Of a stretch of DNA of 64,000 bases, positions 60,954-64,000 are shown piece by piece (position 1 is the first letter of the stretch; each line of letters starts with the position of its first letter). The position numbers and the translations under genes were made by a program. The stretch lies in contig NC_018941.1 in assembly GCF_000304475.1 (NCBI RefSeq), forward strand, positions 1,240,001-1,304,000, given 5' to 3'. Origin of the DNA: Kazachstania africana CBS 2517. Its lineage: Eukaryota > Ascomycota > Saccharomycetes > Saccharomycetales > Saccharomycetaceae. The notes under the pieces were generated by a model. It had not been told where the DNA came from, did not search any database, and worked only from the letters and a program-made list of their open reading frames with translations.

Positions 60954-61949
60954 ATGAGGGTTCCACATCTATTATTAGGACTGCTCGCTATAGCCACGAA
61001 CGCCTCTTGCGATCACATGCAAGAGCCGGCATTGGCTAGAAATAACACTGACACAGCTAACTATAATAGGATTACCACCCTCCTACATGCAGGGTACGAC
61101 TTCGCTGACGCAGTAGCTGAAGTATGGCCGGGCCATAACTTTACTCTGAGTTCCACAGTTATAGCCAGGGGCACACCTGCAAGTGTAGCCAATGCGACGT
61201 TAGAAGCTATGGGCAGCAACTGGTACCTTCAAGGTGGGCCGGGGTACGAGGTCGATTTACCGGCTATAATCAACTTGGCCTGGGAATACGGTGAATCGGT
61301 GAGGACGCAGCATTCTTTGTCTAAACGAGACGCGGACGTGGCAGCAGGTGAGTACGCTAAGTCCCTGCTAGAAAACGTGATGGACCCAGCTGAACTCTCT
61401 CCACTGTCCCTTACAGTGCGTGACTCAAACACAGGCCAGTGTATGAATAGTTACTGGCGTAATTTTACTAACATGGTACAGCGCGTTTATGATAAGATTG
61501 ACCCCAAAATTATCGCTATTGCCAAGCAGTGGTCTTGGACGACATTTAAGACAGTGGCATGTGACCTACCTGGGTGGGTCAACATGGGTATATCGTTGGA
61601 GCAATATTTCCGGAGTGCATCACAGAAGGCCCAGTGTGGTGGCAGCACGACAATACATGCTCTTAAAGCACGAGATGGGAGCACATTACAATGGTGTGTG
61701 GGTGTGTCAGCATATAAAGTGGATGGAGAAAATTGTGACACGACAGCCAACTACGGCATCATCGCGGCAAACTTTGCCCAGTTGTCGGCCAAGGTTAATA
61801 GCATTGACGGGACGTCATGGTGCACTCATTTTGACCACTACGGTACATGGAGGATGGACGCCAGAGTAGCTCTGGTAGAGGAAATGTCCGACTGTGGACA
61901 GAATCTATGGGATATACCTTGTCCTGGCTACAAAGACGGCCGGTCTTAA
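60954..61949 (+). CDS. Secreted cysteine-rich preproprotein, killer-toxin-like candidate
   Basis: The intact 331-residue protein starts with a signal peptide (about 1-19, hydrophobic LLLGLLAIA). A Lys124-Arg125 dibasic pair after a Leu-Ser is a Kex2-type site that would separate a proregion from a C-terminal chain of about 206 residues. That chain has eight cysteines (163, 203, 228, 248, 261, 290, 314, 323). N-glycosylation sequons occur at about 16, 30, 62, 80 and 170. There is no GPI signal. One 60-base line (61201-61260) is 53% GC against 30% in a flanking line (62101-62160), which suggests transfer. Layout recalls K1/KHS-type yeast killer preprotoxins, but I cannot name a family. A secreted protein with another role is possible. 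Confidence 0.6.
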   Translation: MRVPHLLLGLLAIATNASCDHMQEPALARNNTDTANYNRITTLLHAGYDFADAVAEVWPGHNFTLSSTVIARGTPASVANATLEAMGSNWYLQGGPGYEVDLPAIINLAWEYGESVRTQHSLSKRDADVAAGEYAKSLLENVMDPAELSPLSLTVRDSNTGQCMNSYWRNFTNMVQRVYDKIDPKIIAIAKQWSWTTFKTVACDLPGWVNMGISLEQYFRSASQKAQCGGSTTIHALKARDGSTLQWCVGVSAYKVDGENCDTTANYGIIAANFAQLSAKVNSIDGTSWCTHFDHYGTWRMDARVALVEEMSDCGQNLWDIPCPGYKDGRS

Positions 61950-64000
61950 AGCCCAGATTGGCTGGGACGGTACATGACATACCACGCTAATCTTACAAAT
62001 CCCTAGAGCAAGTATGTTGATATTAAAAGACAAAAAAAGAGAAGGACGAATATTGATTTTTACTATATAGTTTAATACTGATTTCACACTTTAGTTGTTT
62101 GACTTATTACAAATAACTCTTAGATTTTACATTACTCCAATGTCATCGATTAGCAACTTCCCAAGAGAGGAAAAGACGACTGCCAGTCAATAACATTTCG
62201 TTTTTGCGGTAAAATTAGACAACTGGGTGAAGTAACTTTTCTTTATCAGTGTGTATTACTAATTGATGCTATATAAACAACTACAAAAGAAAAACATAGG
62301 GAGCCAGAACCTGCTCGAACTCTTGTTTTCCTCCGAGTATCTATACAGCTTTACACTCATTTTGGTTTTCAATAATCACTGCATTCCATCATGGTCTATT
62401 TTATCATTCTTCATGTTACGCTTTGTTTATTACCAAATTTATTGGTATTTGCCATGTTACCTCATGGCTATGTAATTTACTTATTCTAGAACATTTCAAC
62501 TTTTGTCATTCTAACCATCAAAAGGTTGAAATGTCAGTATAATGCCATTCCCAGAACCAGGTCTCTCTCAAAATTCCTATGAAGAAAATACATGTCTAAT
62601 TTCCATTCTCAAATTTTGTGACAACATTTCATTCCCACTTTTGTTGTAACATAAACTGGAACATTACAGCATTAACCTAAAAGTTGTTCGCATGTTTTTT
62701 GCACACCAAGACATCCACAACAAAACCGGTGCACCATTTGTTCAACTTATCAAATTTGAGATCTCAGAAGATTCAATATAGTTCTAGGATTAGCGAAGAC
62801 TTTTCATGGACGCAACTTTATCCATATTGAAGAATTCCACACAATAAAAAGCAATTCTTCATCACCTTTGTTCTTAATATTGTATTTACTTTACAACTTG
62901 ATATATAAAAGGATGAACTTTTGACAGGGGACGGAAACGTCCCGAGAACTATTGTTACCTTCGTTATTGTTATTGTTATTGTTAATAGTATTATTAGACG
63001 TGATAGACTTGTAAGAGTATAAGTTCTCGTTTTAATTCACGAAGTATCGTAACAAGTCGATACTCTTTTCTATGTAATGTACATAAAGTAACGAAGATAA
63101 TGAAGTAATCCAGAAAGTTCCGGTCTTATTTCATCTTTTATATAATAATTAGATTGGACCCGATTACATCAAGTATTGATTACTAGTGAAGAACGTTGGT
63201 GAAACTGTCTCATGTATCACCCTCACAGCCTCACCTGAGTGAGAGTAATAGAATCCGCAGTACTAGACTTCTACTCAAGGCTTGTCCTAGATTACAACCA
63301 GTACCTCCAATATTCATCCTGGATATCTTCTATAATCGAGGCTTAGCATCATCTAGCTTTGTCTGGCATCTTCAGCATGATAGGCTTTTAGCTGTGGTTA
63401 TACGATTAGATACGTTTCCGCCATTGTACTATTACAGCGGCTGTTAGCATATTGAACATATGTAGACCACTATTGTAAGTTCAATACGGTAACAAGACAG
63501 ATAATACAGAGAGAATATGACACGGCTTGTGTATATTCTAATTCGGGGACAGAGAGCTTGGAAATCGATCTGATCGTATAACTATAGCTAAAAGTGCTGG
63601 AAATGACATGATACTGACATTTCAATGTTCTAATAGTTAGAATGACAAATATGGAATGTTCTAGAAGGATTAAATTACATAATAATGAGATAATATGAGA
63701 AACAGTAAATTTATCGGTATTCAACATTACATAATAATATGGTGATGTGATAAAATCGATGAATTTATCGGCAGTAAATATTAGAGAATATTACAAATAT
63801 GATTATAGAACATGGAAAAATGTTACAAAGCAAAATATGTTGGAAATTGTATAAATACTCAGGTGAACACTGAAGTTTGATCAAAGTTTGTCACACTGTA
63901 TATTATTTATTGTATATTTTATTTTATATATAACCAGTGCATTATTTGGTAAAAACACTGATTAATAAGAATTATTTTAATTGTTTGACTGACATCCACA
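61950..64000. other. Gene-free right end, LTR-like AT-rich sequence
   Basis: This is 2.05 kb without a supported gene. A perfect hairpin GGGACG-GAAA-CGTCCC lies at 62928-62943, about 20 bp after a TATATAAAAGG box. A GTTATT repeat (62967-62984 region) follows. The last 500 bases have the AT-rich texture of yeast Ty LTRs (repeated TTACATAATAAT and AATTTATCGG), but no TG...CA-bounded unit could be fixed. Confidence 0.4.
62928..62943 (+). other. GNRA-type hairpin GGGACG-GAAA-CGTCCC
   Basis: A six-base-pair perfect stem, five of the six pairs G-C, encloses a GAAA tetraloop in surrounding AT-rich DNA. If transcribed on the plus strand, the loop would be a stable GNRA fold. No partner RNA family was recognised. 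Confidence 0.5.

Overview
This window is nuclear DNA of a budding yeast of the Saccharomycetaceae. The coding sequence is AT-rich, intergenic spacers are short, and only one spliceosomal intron was recognised. The proteins are close relatives of Saccharomyces cerevisiae proteins. From about base 1 to 55,400 the genes follow the order and strand of S. cerevisiae chromosome IV right arm from YDR170C to YDR210W: SEC7 (partial), HSP42, SUP35, ARG82, HMO1, RSM24, NGG1, UBC1, SDH4, CSN9, NVJ3, SCC2, SAS4, CDC1, PLP1, ATC1, SND1, HST4, NUP42, MSS116, REF2, CAB5, CBS2, RKM2, VPS64, SPC19, COQ4, MSC2, EBS1, UME6, MSS4 and a small CYSTM gene. Gene names rest on protein features plus this synteny. A post-whole-genome-duplication genus such as Kazachstania or Naumovozyma fits, but the species cannot be fixed from sequence alone.

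The conserved block is ordinary single-copy housekeeping sequence: heat-shock chaperone, translation termination, chromatin (Hmo1, Ada3, Sas4, Hst4, Ume6), mitochondrial function (Rsm24, Sdh4, Mss116, Cbs2, Coq4), cohesin loading, lipid and inositol phosphate enzymes, and CoA synthesis. Neighbours are not operons. They sit in divergent, tandem or convergent pairs, with one convergent pair (HST4/NUP42) overlapping at the stop codons. Several genes present in the S. cerevisiae block are missing here (UPS3; CCT6-SLY1-RVB1; RAV2). This is the pattern expected if they were kept on the sister copy of the duplicated region.

After base 55,400 synteny stops. The last 8.6 kb is gene-poor and looks subtelomeric. 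It holds a decayed Ty5/copia-like retrotransposon (about 56.9-58.3 kb), a possible second decayed coding stretch (59.4-60.45 kb), and an isolated GC-rich intact gene (60,954-61,949) for a secreted, cysteine-rich preproprotein with a dibasic Kex2-type site. That gene is laid out like a yeast killer preprotoxin and is the most interesting object in the window. Other points of note are a short intron near the start of HMO1, two early-cell-cycle-box-like Mcm1 sites before HST4, URS1-like sites in UME6's own upstream region, and a 12-bp-phased motif array upstream of REF2. No tRNA gene, rRNA, centromere or telomere repeat was found.
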